Below the pieces are notes generated by a model, which did no database searches, was not told the origin of the DNA, and saw only the letters and a list, made by a program, of their open reading frames with translations. This document shows positions 1-8,161 of a stretch of 64,000 bases of DNA, in pieces (the stretch's first letter is position 1; each line of letters opens with the position of its first letter). The DNA comes from Frondihabitans sp. PAMC 28766. GTDB lineage: Bacteria; Actinomycetota; Actinomycetes; Actinomycetales; Microbacteriaceae. The DNA is taken from positions 1,488,001-1,552,000 of the forward strand of contig NZ_CP014513.1 of NCBI RefSeq assembly GCF_001577365.1, given 5' to 3'. Position numbers and translations under genes: made by a program.

Positions 1-588
1 GTGATGTCCGACCGCTTCGGCGTCGCCCACGGCCACGTCGAAACGGTGCACTCGTTCACGAACGACCAGAACCTCGTCGACAACTTCCACTCGGCCGACC
101 GCCGCGGGCGGGCCGCCGGGTTGAACATGGTGATCACGGCGACCGGAGCCGCGCGGGCTGCCGAGAAGGCGTTGCCCGAGCTGGCGGGCAAGCTGTCGGG
201 CAACGCTGTGCGGGTGCCGACCCCGAACGTCTCCCTCGCGATCCTGCACCTGACCCTCGACCGGGCGGCTACGCGGGACGAGATCAACTCCTATCTGCGC
301 GACGTGTCGCTGTCGTCGGCCCTGCGTCGGCAGATCGACTACATCGAGTCGCCCGAGGTCGTCTCGACCGACTTTCTCGGCACCCGTCGTGCCGGAGTCG
401 TCGACGGTCTCGCGACCATCGCCGACGGCTCCGAGCACGTCGTGCTCTACGTCTGGTACGACAACGAGTCGGGCTACAGCCGCCAGGTCTTCAGGATTCT
501 GCAGGAGATGACCGGCGGGCACCCCATGTCGCTGCCGGTGCCCGTCGGCGACCAGGAGATCGCCCGGGCGACGGAGGGCGCGAGCTGA
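1..588 (+). CDS. gap: Glyceraldehyde-3-phosphate dehydrogenase, C-terminal part (5' truncated)
   Basis: Glycolytic/gluconeogenic enzyme that oxidises glyceraldehyde 3-phosphate to 1,3-bisphosphoglycerate. Only the last 195 residues are present, because the window begins inside the gene; the first in-window GTG is not the real start. The visible part is the catalytic and C-terminal domain: a segment reading HGHVETVHSFTNDQ, then RVPTPNVS, and near the end the typical signature YDNESGYS (usual form WYDNEWGYS). The catalytic cysteine segment lies upstream of the window. The tail continues for about 30 residues past the signature, which fits the longer actinobacterial GAPDH class. The gene stops 43 bases before the IclR gene and shows no functional link to it. 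Confidence 0.9.
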   Translation: MMSDRFGVAHGHVETVHSFTNDQNLVDNFHSADRRGRAAGLNMVITATGAARAAEKALPELAGKLSGNAVRVPTPNVSLAILHLTLDRAATRDEINSYLRDVSLSSALRRQIDYIESPEVVSTDFLGTRRAGVVDGLATIADGSEHVVLYVWYDNESGYSRQVFRILQEMTGGHPMSLPVPVGDQEIARATEGAS

Positions 589-631
589 CATCGACATCGT
601 CGTGCGCCGAACGGCGTGCGACACTGTCCGC

Positions 632-1411
632 ATGACCACGGCCAACCTCGAGACGAAGCCGGTGCCGGCGCTCGTCCGTGCGAAATCGATCATCGACGCC
701 ATCTGCGACGGCACGCAGCCGCGGGGCGTCTCCGACCTCGCGCGCGAGCTCGGCCTGCCCCGCAGCACCGTCCACGGGCTCTGCCGCACGCTCGTCGATC
801 TCGGCCTCCTGGTGCGCGTCGGGCAGACGTCGTACGCCGTCGGCCCGCACGTGCTCGTCTGGTCGAACGCGTTCGACACCCAGAACAGCCTGAGCCAGGC
901 CTTCTCGGAGGTCGCCGACACGTTCGACCGGCCGGAGGCCATCAACCTCTCGATCCTGACCGGGCGCGAGGTCATGTACGTGGGCTGTCGCCCGGGGACG
1001 GATCCGCTCGGCGTGCGCTTCCGCGAGGGTCTGCGCTTCCCCGCGCCGTTCACCGCGACCGGCAAGGCGATCATGAGCACGATGGACGAGCAGAGCGTCG
1101 TCGACCTGTTCTCGCAGGAGTGGCCGGCGCCCAACACGGCGGCGAGCGTCAGCGGTCTCGACCAGCTGCTGCCCGAGCTGGCCGAGACGCGCGACCGCGG
1201 CTACTCCATCGACAACGGGCAGCTGCGCGAGGCGATGACGTGCTTCGGGGCGCCCGTGTTCTCGGCGGCGAGCCGGCACGAGGCGGTTGCGGCCATCGCG
1301 ATCGGTGTGCTCGGAACCCACCTGACCGCAGAGCGCGAACGGGCGTTCGGCGAATCGGCGACGGCGATCGCCACCGAGCTCTCGAGACGGCTCGGCGGCA
1401 GCTCCCGCTAG
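632..1411 (+). CDS. IclR-family transcriptional regulator
   Basis: DNA-binding regulator of 259 residues. An N-terminal winged helix-turn-helix (about residues 12-70, with GVSDLARELGLPRSTVHGLC) is followed by an IclR effector domain (about 80-255) containing RFPAPFTATGKAIMS, a typical IclR segment. A GTG 30 bases upstream (602) is in frame, but the ATG at 632 gives the normal family length. It lies directly upstream of an ABC-importer operon on the same strand, so I infer it is the local regulator. Two copies of one palindrome (1480-1497 and 10370-10385) in front of the cluster's two binding-protein genes are its best candidate sites. Effector unknown. Confidence 0.9.
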   Translation: MTTANLETKPVPALVRAKSIIDAICDGTQPRGVSDLARELGLPRSTVHGLCRTLVDLGLLVRVGQTSYAVGPHVLVWSNAFDTQNSLSQAFSEVADTFDRPEAINLSILTGREVMYVGCRPGTDPLGVRFREGLRFPAPFTATGKAIMSTMDEQSVVDLFSQEWPAPNTAASVSGLDQLLPELAETRDRGYSIDNGQLREAMTCFGAPVFSAASRHEAVAAIAIGVLGTHLTAERERAFGESATAIATELSRRLGGSSR

Positions 1412-1430
1412 CTCGACCCGGCGACGCAGC

Positions 1431-1497
1431 TTGACAGCGGGGGCCGATACTGCCATCGTTCTGTCAGCAGGTTGGACACTGTTCAGCATATTGAACA
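1431..1497 (+). promoter_or_regulatory. Promoter and palindromic operator of the ABC-importer operon
   Basis: TTGACA at 1431-1436 is a good -35 box; the matching -10 around 1454-1459 (CATCGT) is weak. The palindrome TGTTCAGCATATTGAACA lies at 1480-1497. The same pair (TTGACAGCGG plus GTTCAGCATGCTGAAC) occurs before the second binding-protein gene, with exactly 50 nt from the first T of TTGACA to the G of GTTCAG in both places. This shared geometry supports a real operator. Assigning it to the IclR protein encoded just upstream is inference. Confidence 0.75.
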
Positions 1498-1545
1498 CGG
1501 ACACCTGAGAAGTACCTCGTCAACGTCGTCGAAAGGTGTTCCCTC

Positions 1546-2697
1546 ATGCGTCATCTGCGCTCCGTCAGAGTAGCCGCCCTTGCGGCCCTGTTGGCCGTCG
1601 GCGCTCTCGGGCTCACCGCGTGCAGCTCGGGCGCTGCGTCGACGCCCGGCACGGCAGCCAACTCGGGCGCCCTGCCCTCCTACCTGAAGCCCTACCAGAA
1701 GGCCCTCGACGACGCTGCGAAGCCCGTCACCTGGGCCGGGCCGACGAAGCCCGCCAAAGCGCCGACCGGCATCACCGTCGGTGCGGTCAACTGCTCGTAC
1801 TCCGTCGAAGGATGCAAATCGGGCGGCCAGGCCTTCAGCGCCGTCGCGAAGGCGCTCGGCTGGAAGGCGAAGATGATCATCGTCAACGACCCGACCGGCT
1901 ACGGCGACGCCATGCAGAGCCTGATCAACCAGGGCGTCAAGGCGATCTACCTCGGCGGCGTCGACCAGACGCTCGTGCCGAACCAGATGAAGGCCGCCGC
2001 GGCTCGACACATCCCCGTCGTGAGCGTCGGTTCGAACTACAACATCGGCGGCCCGGGGCAGGTCATCGCCGACGTCCACGGCAGCCCGACCGTGAAGGGC
2101 CAGCTCATGGCCGACGCGGCGATGGTCGACCACGCCGGCAAGGTCCACGCGGTCTTCTTGAAGGACGCCGAGTTCGCTGAGCCCGTCCAGGTGCTGAACG
2201 CGGTCTCGAAGCAGTTCGCCGCCTGCACCAAGTGCCAGATCACTCAGGCGTCGCCGATCAACTTCACCGGCACGATCATCAGCACCCAGCTGCCGGGTCA
2301 GGTCGTCACCGCCGTGCAGCGCGACCCGGCGATCAACTCGATCATGCTCGGCTTCGACCCGCCCGCGACGTACATCGTCCCGGCCCTCGACGCGGCAGGC
2401 GCTAAGACGAAGGTCACGATGTACTCGCAGCTCGGCGACTCGGCCCCGCTGCAGCTCGTCAAAGAGGGCAACATCCTGAAGTACAACGTGGCGGCCAGCG
2501 TGCCGTGGGGCGTGTGGGGGTCGTTCGACGAGATCATCCGCTACCTGAACGGCCAGCCGCTCGTCGACGAGAACCTGCCCATCCAGCTCTTCTCGTCGGC
2601 CCATCCCGACGCCGTCGACAAGCTCGGCGCCAACGACTTCGCCGCCACCTACGCCGGCTACGAGGCGAAGTACAAGACGCTCTGGGGCGTCAAGTGA
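1546..2697 (+). CDS. Sugar-type ABC transporter substrate-binding lipoprotein (copy 1)
   Basis: Extracellular solute-binding protein of the RbsB/periplasmic-binding-protein type, 383 residues. The signal peptide ends in the lipobox LTAC with the lipidated cysteine at residue 26. The mature part has the usual two-lobe pattern (segments such as LINQGVKAIYLGGVD and IPVVSVGSNYN). Two close cysteine pairs (CSYSVEGC and CTKC) are conserved in the second copy at 10444, suggesting structural disulfides. The start is an ATG preceded by GAAAGG. The gene is first in an operon with an ATPase (overlapping by 4 nt) and a permease. Substrate unknown; the downstream metabolic genes do not look like ordinary sugar catabolism. 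Confidence 0.88.
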   Translation: MRHLRSVRVAALAALLAVGALGLTACSSGAASTPGTAANSGALPSYLKPYQKALDDAAKPVTWAGPTKPAKAPTGITVGAVNCSYSVEGCKSGGQAFSAVAKALGWKAKMIIVNDPTGYGDAMQSLINQGVKAIYLGGVDQTLVPNQMKAAAARHIPVVSVGSNYNIGGPGQVIADVHGSPTVKGQLMADAAMVDHAGKVHAVFLKDAEFAEPVQVLNAVSKQFAACTKCQITQASPINFTGTIISTQLPGQVVTAVQRDPAINSIMLGFDPPATYIVPALDAAGAKTKVTMYSQLGDSAPLQLVKEGNILKYNVAASVPWGVWGSFDEIIRYLNGQPLVDENLPIQLFSSAHPDAVDKLGANDFAATYAGYEAKYKTLWGVK

Positions 2698-4226
2698 CGA
2701 CCGAGACCGCGCCCGCTCTCGTCGCCACGGGGCTCACGAAGCGCTTCGGCAGCCGGACCGTCCTGACCGACGCCGACCTGGTCGTCGGCGTCGGCGAGAT
2801 CCACGCTCTCGTCGGGCCCAACGGCTCGGGCAAGTCGACGATGGTCAAGATCCTCTCCGGCTTCCACGAGGCGACCCAGGTCGACACGCTCTCCGTCCGC
2901 GGCCACGACTTCCCGTCCTCGCCGACCGCCCAGTCGGTCGCCGATCTCGGCGTCCGCGTCGTGCACCAGGACCTCGGCCTCATCCCCGAGCTCAGCATCC
3001 TCGAGAACGTCGCGCTCGCCGCCGGGTTCGAGCACCGCGGTGTGCTCGTGAACTGGAAGGAGTCGCGGGCCCGCTGCATCCAGGCTCTCGAAGCCGTCGG
3101 TCTCGACCGGTCGCCCGACGTCCTCGTCGGCTCGCTGGCCGTCTGGGAGCGGGTCGCCGTCTCGTTCGCGCGCGCCCTGTACGACGGCCTCGACCACCTC
3201 GGTCTGCTGATCCTCGACGAGATCACCGCGGCACTGCCGCGAGACCAGGTCATCAGCGTGCTCGACATCGTGCGCAAGGTGAAGGCCCTCGGCGCCGGCG
3301 TCCTCTACGTCAGCCACCGCTTCGAGGAGATCTTCGAGATCGCCGACCGGGTCACGGTCCTCATCGACGGCAAGGTCGTCGCCTCCGACGCGATCTCGGC
3401 CTTCACCGTCGACAGCCTCGTCACCCTCGTCGCCGGCCACGAGATCGTGGCCACCGACTCCGAGTCGACGGGCGTCTTCGGCGAGCCGCTGATCGCAGCC
3501 GAGCACCTCGAGAGCGAACGCCTCCACGACGTCTCGCTCAGCGTGCGCTCGGGCGAGATCGTCGGCATCATCGGCCGGGCCGGCTGCGGTCGCAGCGCTC
3601 TCGGCCGCGCGCTCTTCGGGCTCGAGAAGCTGAGCGGCGGCACCCTCGAGCTGAACGGCGTGCGCATGCGGCGCTTCACCGTGCAGGAGGCCATGAAGAA
3701 CAAGGTCGCCTACGTGCCCCAGGATCGCTTCGGCTCGGGCATCCTGCCCGCCGGCACGGTCAAAGAGAACGCGACGCTCATCAACCTGCCCGCCGTGTCG
3801 AACGGCGGGTTCATCTCGAAGCGCCGCGAGGTCGAGCAGGCGACGGCCCTGGTGCGCGACTACGACGTGCGCCCGGCCGACATCCAGGCCCTCATGGCCC
3901 AGCTGAGCGGCGGCAACCAGCAGAAGGTGCTCGTCGCCCGCTGGATGGCGAACCCGCCGCGGGTGCTCGTCCTCGACGAGCCCACCGAGGGCGTCGACGC
4001 CGGCGCCCGCGCGATCATCTACCGGCTCGTCGACGAGCTGCGGCGCCGCGGCTCGGCCGTGCTCGTGCTGACCTCCAGCATCGAAGAGGCCGTGCAGGTG
4101 TGCGACCGGGTGCTGCAGATGAGCGAAGGCCGGATCGTCGCGACGTTCGAAGACGAACGTCTCTCCACACACAACATCGAACAGGCCCTCCTTGTGGGCG
4201 GCACCACGATCGGACACGAACAATGA
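2694..4226 (+). CDS. ABC transporter ATP-binding protein, two-domain RbsA/MglA type
   Basis: Energises import by the binding protein and permease on either side; 510 residues with two nucleotide-binding domains. Domain 1 has an intact Walker A (GPNGSGKST, about residue 41) but an unusual signature region, SLAVWERVAVSFARAL, where this family normally has a glycine-containing LSxGE motif, and Walker B reads LLILDEITAALP, with Ile in place of the usual Pro. Domain 2 has the lysine-less Walker A normal for this family (GRAGCGRSAL), a good LSGGNQQKV signature and VLVLDEPTEGVD. The GTG start overlaps the stop of the binding-protein gene (GTGA), indicating translational coupling. Confidence 0.88.
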   Translation: MTTETAPALVATGLTKRFGSRTVLTDADLVVGVGEIHALVGPNGSGKSTMVKILSGFHEATQVDTLSVRGHDFPSSPTAQSVADLGVRVVHQDLGLIPELSILENVALAAGFEHRGVLVNWKESRARCIQALEAVGLDRSPDVLVGSLAVWERVAVSFARALYDGLDHLGLLILDEITAALPRDQVISVLDIVRKVKALGAGVLYVSHRFEEIFEIADRVTVLIDGKVVASDAISAFTVDSLVTLVAGHEIVATDSESTGVFGEPLIAAEHLESERLHDVSLSVRSGEIVGIIGRAGCGRSALGRALFGLEKLSGGTLELNGVRMRRFTVQEAMKNKVAYVPQDRFGSGILPAGTVKENATLINLPAVSNGGFISKRREVEQATALVRDYDVRPADIQALMAQLSGGNQQKVLVARWMANPPRVLVLDEPTEGVDAGARAIIYRLVDELRRRGSAVLVLTSSIEEAVQVCDRVLQMSEGRIVATFEDERLSTHNIEQALLVGGTTIGHEQ

Positions 4227-5292
4227 CTTCGACACCCCCAGCACCGACGCTCCGAACGGATCGGACGAGAAGGAGCCTCTGAGACGGCGCCTCCCCAAGA
4301 CCCGACCGCAGGAGCTCATGCACCAGGACGTCGACAAAGCCGGGCAGCGGGTCTGGCTGAACACCCTCCTGTCGAAGTACGCCGTGGTCGCCGTGGCGAT
4401 CCTGCTGATCATCGTGTTCGCGGTGCTCAACAGCTCGACGTTCTTGACCGGAGCGAACCTTCAGCTCATCCTCGGTGGGAACAGCGTGGCCCTGATCCTC
4501 GCGCTGGCCGGCCTGCTGCCCCTCCTCGCCGGAGAGTTCGACCTCTCCATCGGCTACACGCTCGAGCTGTCGGCGGTGGTGACCGCCGTGCTCGCGAACG
4601 ACGGCGTGCCCCTCCCGCTCACCCTCCTGATCGTGCTCGTGATGGGGGCCGTGATCGGGCTGGTCAACAGCTTCTTCATCACCATCCTCGGGGTGAGCTC
4701 GTTCATCTCCACCCTGGGCATGGGCACGGTGGTCAGCGCCATCTCTCTCGAGCTGACCCACGGCGAGATCCTGATCAAGAACATCCCGCCCGCTCTGATC
4801 AACTTCGCGCAGGGCACCGTCGGGGGCGTGCCGCTGATCCTGATCCCGGCGATCGTCCTCTTCATCCTCTTCTACATCATCGGCGAGCACACCACGTACG
4901 GACGCCGCCTCCTGGCCGTCGGCCTCTCGCCCCGGGCCAGCCAGCTGGCGGGCGTCAGGATCGGGCGCTCCGTCGGCTCGACCTTCGTCATCGCGGGCGT
5001 GCTCGCGGCGCTCGCCGGATGGCTCGAGCTCGGCCGGGTCGGCTCGGCCAGCGCGGGCATCGGCCCGAACTTCCTGCTGCCGGCCATCACCGCGGGCTTC
5101 CTCGGTGCGACCACCATCAAGACGGGCCGCTTCAACGTGCTCGGCACCGGCGTCGCCGTCGCTCTCGTGGCGGTCGGCATCGACGGCCTCCAGCTGAACG
5201 GCGCCGCCTACTGGGTGCAGCCGCTCTTCGACGGCGGAGTGCTGCTGCTGGCTGTCGGCACCGCCCAGCTGCTGGCGAGACGCGCCAAATGA
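4223..5292 (+). CDS. ABC transporter permease, RbsC type (probable frameshift near its start)
   Basis: Inner-membrane permease of the same importer, with about 8-10 hydrophobic segments; GEFDLSIGYTLELSAVV and the later AALAGWLELGRVGSASAG are typical of RbsC-like permeases. The start is problematic. An ATG at 4223 forms the expected ATGA overlap with the ATPase stop, but its frame ends at 4282. The permease frame is open from a TTG at 4192 and has high GC3 well upstream of its first ATG (4318). Adding one C to the C5 run at 4235-4239 would join the ATG 4223 frame to the permease frame. I therefore give 4223 as the start; 4192 (TTG) and 4318 (ATG with AGGAG) are the alternatives. The stop overlaps the next gene (ATGA). 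Confidence 0.82.
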
Positions 5293-6290
5293 CCGCCGGC
5301 AGCGGGCTCGTCGAGACGATCGGCGGCCCCATCGACGCCGACGTCCTCGGGCGCACCCTGCTGCACGAGCACGTGCTGCTGGTCGAGCCCGAGCTCGACG
5401 CCAACTACCCCGGCTGGTTCGACGAGGACTCCGAGGTGCGAGACGCCCAGCACCAGCTGCGACGGCTCAAGGAGGCCGGCATCGACACCCTCGTCGACCT
5501 CACCGTGCTGGGCCTCGGGCGGAATGTCGACCTGGTGCGACGGGCGGCGGAGGGCAGCGGGCTCAACATCGTCGTCGCCACCGGCATCTACACGATGGAC
5601 GAGCTGCCTCCGTTCTTCCGCCGCCGCGGCCCAGGGCGTCTCATGGGCGGCGACGACCCGCTCGAAGCCTTCCTCGTCCGCGACATCGTCCAGGGGATCG
5701 CCGAGACGGGCGTCAAGGCGGGCGTCATCAAGTGCGCGACGGGCGAGCGGGGCGTGACCGACGATGTCGACCGGGTGCTGCGGGCGACGGCGACGGCGCA
5801 CCTCCGCACGGGAGCACCCATCAGCACGCACACCGACGCGGGCACCTTCCGTGGGCACGACCAGCAGCGGATCTTGGGCTCGGAAGGGGTCGACCTCGGC
5901 CGCGTGCTGATCGGCCATTCAGGAGACTCCGAGGATCTCGGCTACCTCACCGAGCTGATGGACGCCGGGTCGTACATCGGCATGGACCGCTTCGGGATGG
6001 ACACCATCCTGCCGACCGAGAACCGCTGCCGTGTGGTGGCCGAGCTCGTGAAGCGCGGCTACGCCTCGCGGATCGTGCTCTCGCACGACACGAACTGCTA
6101 CACCGTCAACTGGGAGAAGGACGTGCGAGAGCGCGTTCTGCCCGACTGGCATCACCGGTTCATCTCGGAGTACGTGCTCGGCCGGCTCGGCGAGCTCGGG
6201 GTGTCGCCCGACGACATCGACCAGATGATGCGGGTCAACCCGCGCTCGTTCCTGGCCGGGGCGCCGAGTCGAACGGAGGTCGCCGCATGA
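5289..6290 (+). CDS. Phosphotriesterase-family metal-dependent hydrolase
   Basis: TIM-barrel amidohydrolase-superfamily enzyme of 333 residues. Expected binuclear-metal ligands are visible in order: HEH (His26, His28), the lysine of VIKCATG, the histidine of ISTHTDAG, the histidine of IGHSGDSED, and the aspartate of LSHDTN. Members hydrolyse organophosphates, lactones or related esters, and many actinobacterial ones are lactonase-like with unknown natural substrates. The ATG start overlaps the permease stop and the stop overlaps the next ATG, so the enzyme is part of the importer operon and probably acts on the imported compound or an early intermediate. Precise substrate not predictable. Confidence 0.85.
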   Translation: MTAGSGLVETIGGPIDADVLGRTLLHEHVLLVEPELDANYPGWFDEDSEVRDAQHQLRRLKEAGIDTLVDLTVLGLGRNVDLVRRAAEGSGLNIVVATGIYTMDELPPFFRRRGPGRLMGGDDPLEAFLVRDIVQGIAETGVKAGVIKCATGERGVTDDVDRVLRATATAHLRTGAPISTHTDAGTFRGHDQQRILGSEGVDLGRVLIGHSGDSEDLGYLTELMDAGSYIGMDRFGMDTILPTENRCRVVAELVKRGYASRIVLSHDTNCYTVNWEKDVRERVLPDWHHRFISEYVLGRLGELGVSPDDIDQMMRVNPRSFLAGAPSRTEVAA

Positions 6291-6667
6291 ACGACGTCGA
6301 CGCGATCCGCCAGCTCGTGGCCCTCTGCGGTCGCGCCGGCGACGACGACGACGTCGAGTCGTGGCTCGCCTGCTTCACCCCCGACGGCAGCTTCGGCCGC
6401 AGCGACACCGACGTGGTGCACCGCGGGCACGACGCCCTGCGGGCCATGTTCACGACCTACCCGGTGCACGGCCGCCACACCACCTCCGACCACATCGTCG
6501 ACGTCGACGGCGACAACGCGTCGCTGACCTGCTACCTCACCTTCCTCGACGCCGAGCACGGCTTCGCCCTCCGCATGTTCGGGATCTACCACGACGTGCT
6601 CGTGCGCACGCCGTCGGGCTGGCTCCTTCGCGACCGCCGACTCGAGGTCGTGCACGAGGCGACCTGA
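6287..6667 (+). CDS. SnoaL-like / NTF2-fold protein (copy 1)
   Basis: Small single-domain protein, 126 residues, with the cone-like alpha+beta layout of SnoaL-like proteins: an N-terminal helix (DVDAIRQLVALCGRAGD), WLACFTPDGSF, a GHDALRAMF segment, and TTSDHIVDVDGD leading into beta strands. Members act as isomerases, dehydratases or hydrolases, or simply bind ligand. It is coupled to the phosphotriesterase-like gene by an ATGA overlap. A related protein, 132 residues, follows the second binding-protein gene (11592), so a binding protein plus SnoaL pair recurs in this cluster. Confidence 0.8.
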   Translation: MNDVDAIRQLVALCGRAGDDDDVESWLACFTPDGSFGRSDTDVVHRGHDALRAMFTTYPVHGRHTTSDHIVDVDGDNASLTCYLTFLDAEHGFALRMFGIYHDVLVRTPSGWLLRDRRLEVVHEAT

Positions 6668-6771
6668 CCCGCTCTTCCGACCGTTCCGGGCCGCACTTCC
6701 GTGCGGCGCCGGTCTGCGTCGAGCCATCACCCGGAAAGAACCGCGACAGAAGCACTAGAGAGGTACCGCAC

Positions 6772-8118
6772 ATGTCTCCACTGATCGACGACATCGCCGA
6801 CTTCATCACCACGCTCGACTGGAACGCCGTGCCCGAGAAGATCCAGGACTCGGCCCGCGACCGGCTGCTCGACGCGCTGAGCACCGCAGTCGCCTCGCGC
6901 GAGGTGCCGACCACCTCGGCGCTCGTGGCCGCCGGCGAGTCGTTCGCGACCCAGGGCGGCTGCACCGTGCTGCCGACGGGCCGGACGACCGCCGCGAGCG
7001 AGGCGGCCCTGATCAACGGCACGGCCGTGCACTCGATCCTCTTCGAAGACATCCACCTGGGCTCGTCCGACCACCCGGGCGCGGTCATCGTGCCGGCGGC
7101 TCTCGCCGCGGCCGAGTCGGCGCCCTCGATCATCGGCCGCCACGTCTCGATGGACGACCTCCTGCGCGGCGTGCTCGTCGGCTACGAGGTGCACCTGCGG
7201 ATGGGCGTCATCGCCGCGGCCGGCATCAAGAAGCGCAAGCTGCGCACGACGTCGATGTTCGGCACGATCGGTGCGGCCGCCGCCGCCGCGAGCATCCTGT
7301 CGCTCGGTCGCGACGAGACGATCACCGCGATCGCGATGGCGGCGAACATGTCGTTCGGCTTCTTGGAGGGCTTCGCCCACGGCACGATGGAGCCGTACGT
7401 GCAGGCCGGGATCGCCGCCCGCCAGGGGATCCTCGCGATCCACCTCGCCCGCGGCGGCGTCCGCACCGGCGACCTCGTGTTCGAGGGACCCGCCGGGTTC
7501 CTGCAGGGCTTCGCCGACATCCCGGCCGGCAGCGTCGTCGAGTTCCCGAGCGACTGGCAGATCACCGGGGTCTCGGCGAAGCCCTACCCGATCTCGGGCG
7601 GCAAGATCGGCTCGACCAACACCGCCGTCGCCGCTCACCAGCAGGGCATCGACGGCACCAGGATCAAGTCGGTGCGGGCCCTCTTGAAGCCCGGCGTCAA
7701 AGAGTTCCCGGGCTCCGACCTCGCGGGGCCGTACCGGACCTACTCGGCCGCCCAGGACAGCACCCAGTTCTGCATCGCCTCCGGTCTCCTCGGCCGCGCC
7801 ATCGACTCGCTCGACTACGTGCTGAAGAAGTACGACGACCCCGAGGTCGAGGACCTCTCGCACCGGATCGAGCTGATCAGCGAGGAGGGGCGTCTCATCA
7901 CGAAGCTCGAGATCACCATGGACGACGGAAAGGTCGAGACCGTGGAGGTCGACTGGTCGGCCCTGCAGATCCCCACCGTCGAGAAGATGGCCGACAAGCT
8001 GCGCGCCCTGACCACGGGGTTCTGGGCGGTCGACAACGTCGAGGCGATCGTCTCGCTGATCGTCGACGCCGGCCCTGTGCCCGTCTCCGAGCTGTCTCGC
8101 CTCCTGCGCTCCTGCTGA
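6772..8118 (+). CDS. MmgE/PrpD family protein (paralogue A)
   Basis: 448 residues. The family includes 2-methylcitrate dehydratase, cis-aconitate decarboxylase and iminodisuccinate epimerase. Family segments are clear: ALINGTAVHSILFEDIHL, then SSDHPGAVIVPAALAAAE, and GFLEGFAHGTMEPYVQAGIAA. Unlike paralogues B, C and D further on, it has no histidine in the segment aligned with GWHPTGTHG; here it reads RTTSMFGTIG. A different reaction, or reduced activity, is therefore possible. The ATG start follows AGAGAGGT with a 104-nt gap after the SnoaL gene. Fourth enzyme-type gene of the operon; probably a dehydratase/isomerase step. Confidence 0.85.
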   Translation: MSPLIDDIADFITTLDWNAVPEKIQDSARDRLLDALSTAVASREVPTTSALVAAGESFATQGGCTVLPTGRTTAASEAALINGTAVHSILFEDIHLGSSDHPGAVIVPAALAAAESAPSIIGRHVSMDDLLRGVLVGYEVHLRMGVIAAAGIKKRKLRTTSMFGTIGAAAAAASILSLGRDETITAIAMAANMSFGFLEGFAHGTMEPYVQAGIAARQGILAIHLARGGVRTGDLVFEGPAGFLQGFADIPAGSVVEFPSDWQITGVSAKPYPISGGKIGSTNTAVAAHQQGIDGTRIKSVRALLKPGVKEFPGSDLAGPYRTYSAAQDSTQFCIASGLLGRAIDSLDYVLKKYDDPEVEDLSHRIELISEEGRLITKLEITMDDGKVETVEVDWSALQIPTVEKMADKLRALTTGFWAVDNVEAIVSLIVDAGPVPVSELSRLLRSC

Positions 8119-8161
8119 AAGCCACCCCGCGATCTTCCCGCCCGTCGAAAGGACCACCGCC

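Noticed and set aside
4223..4282. Nineteen-codon peptide starting at the ATGA overlap before the permease
   Set aside because: More simply explained as the true permease start followed by a missing base in a C run; no support for a separate leader peptide.
2658..4430. 590-codon - strand frame opposite the ABC ATPase gene
   Set aside because: Antisense shadow of a clear RbsA-type ATPase; composition dominated by Asp, Arg, His and Glu, no motif.
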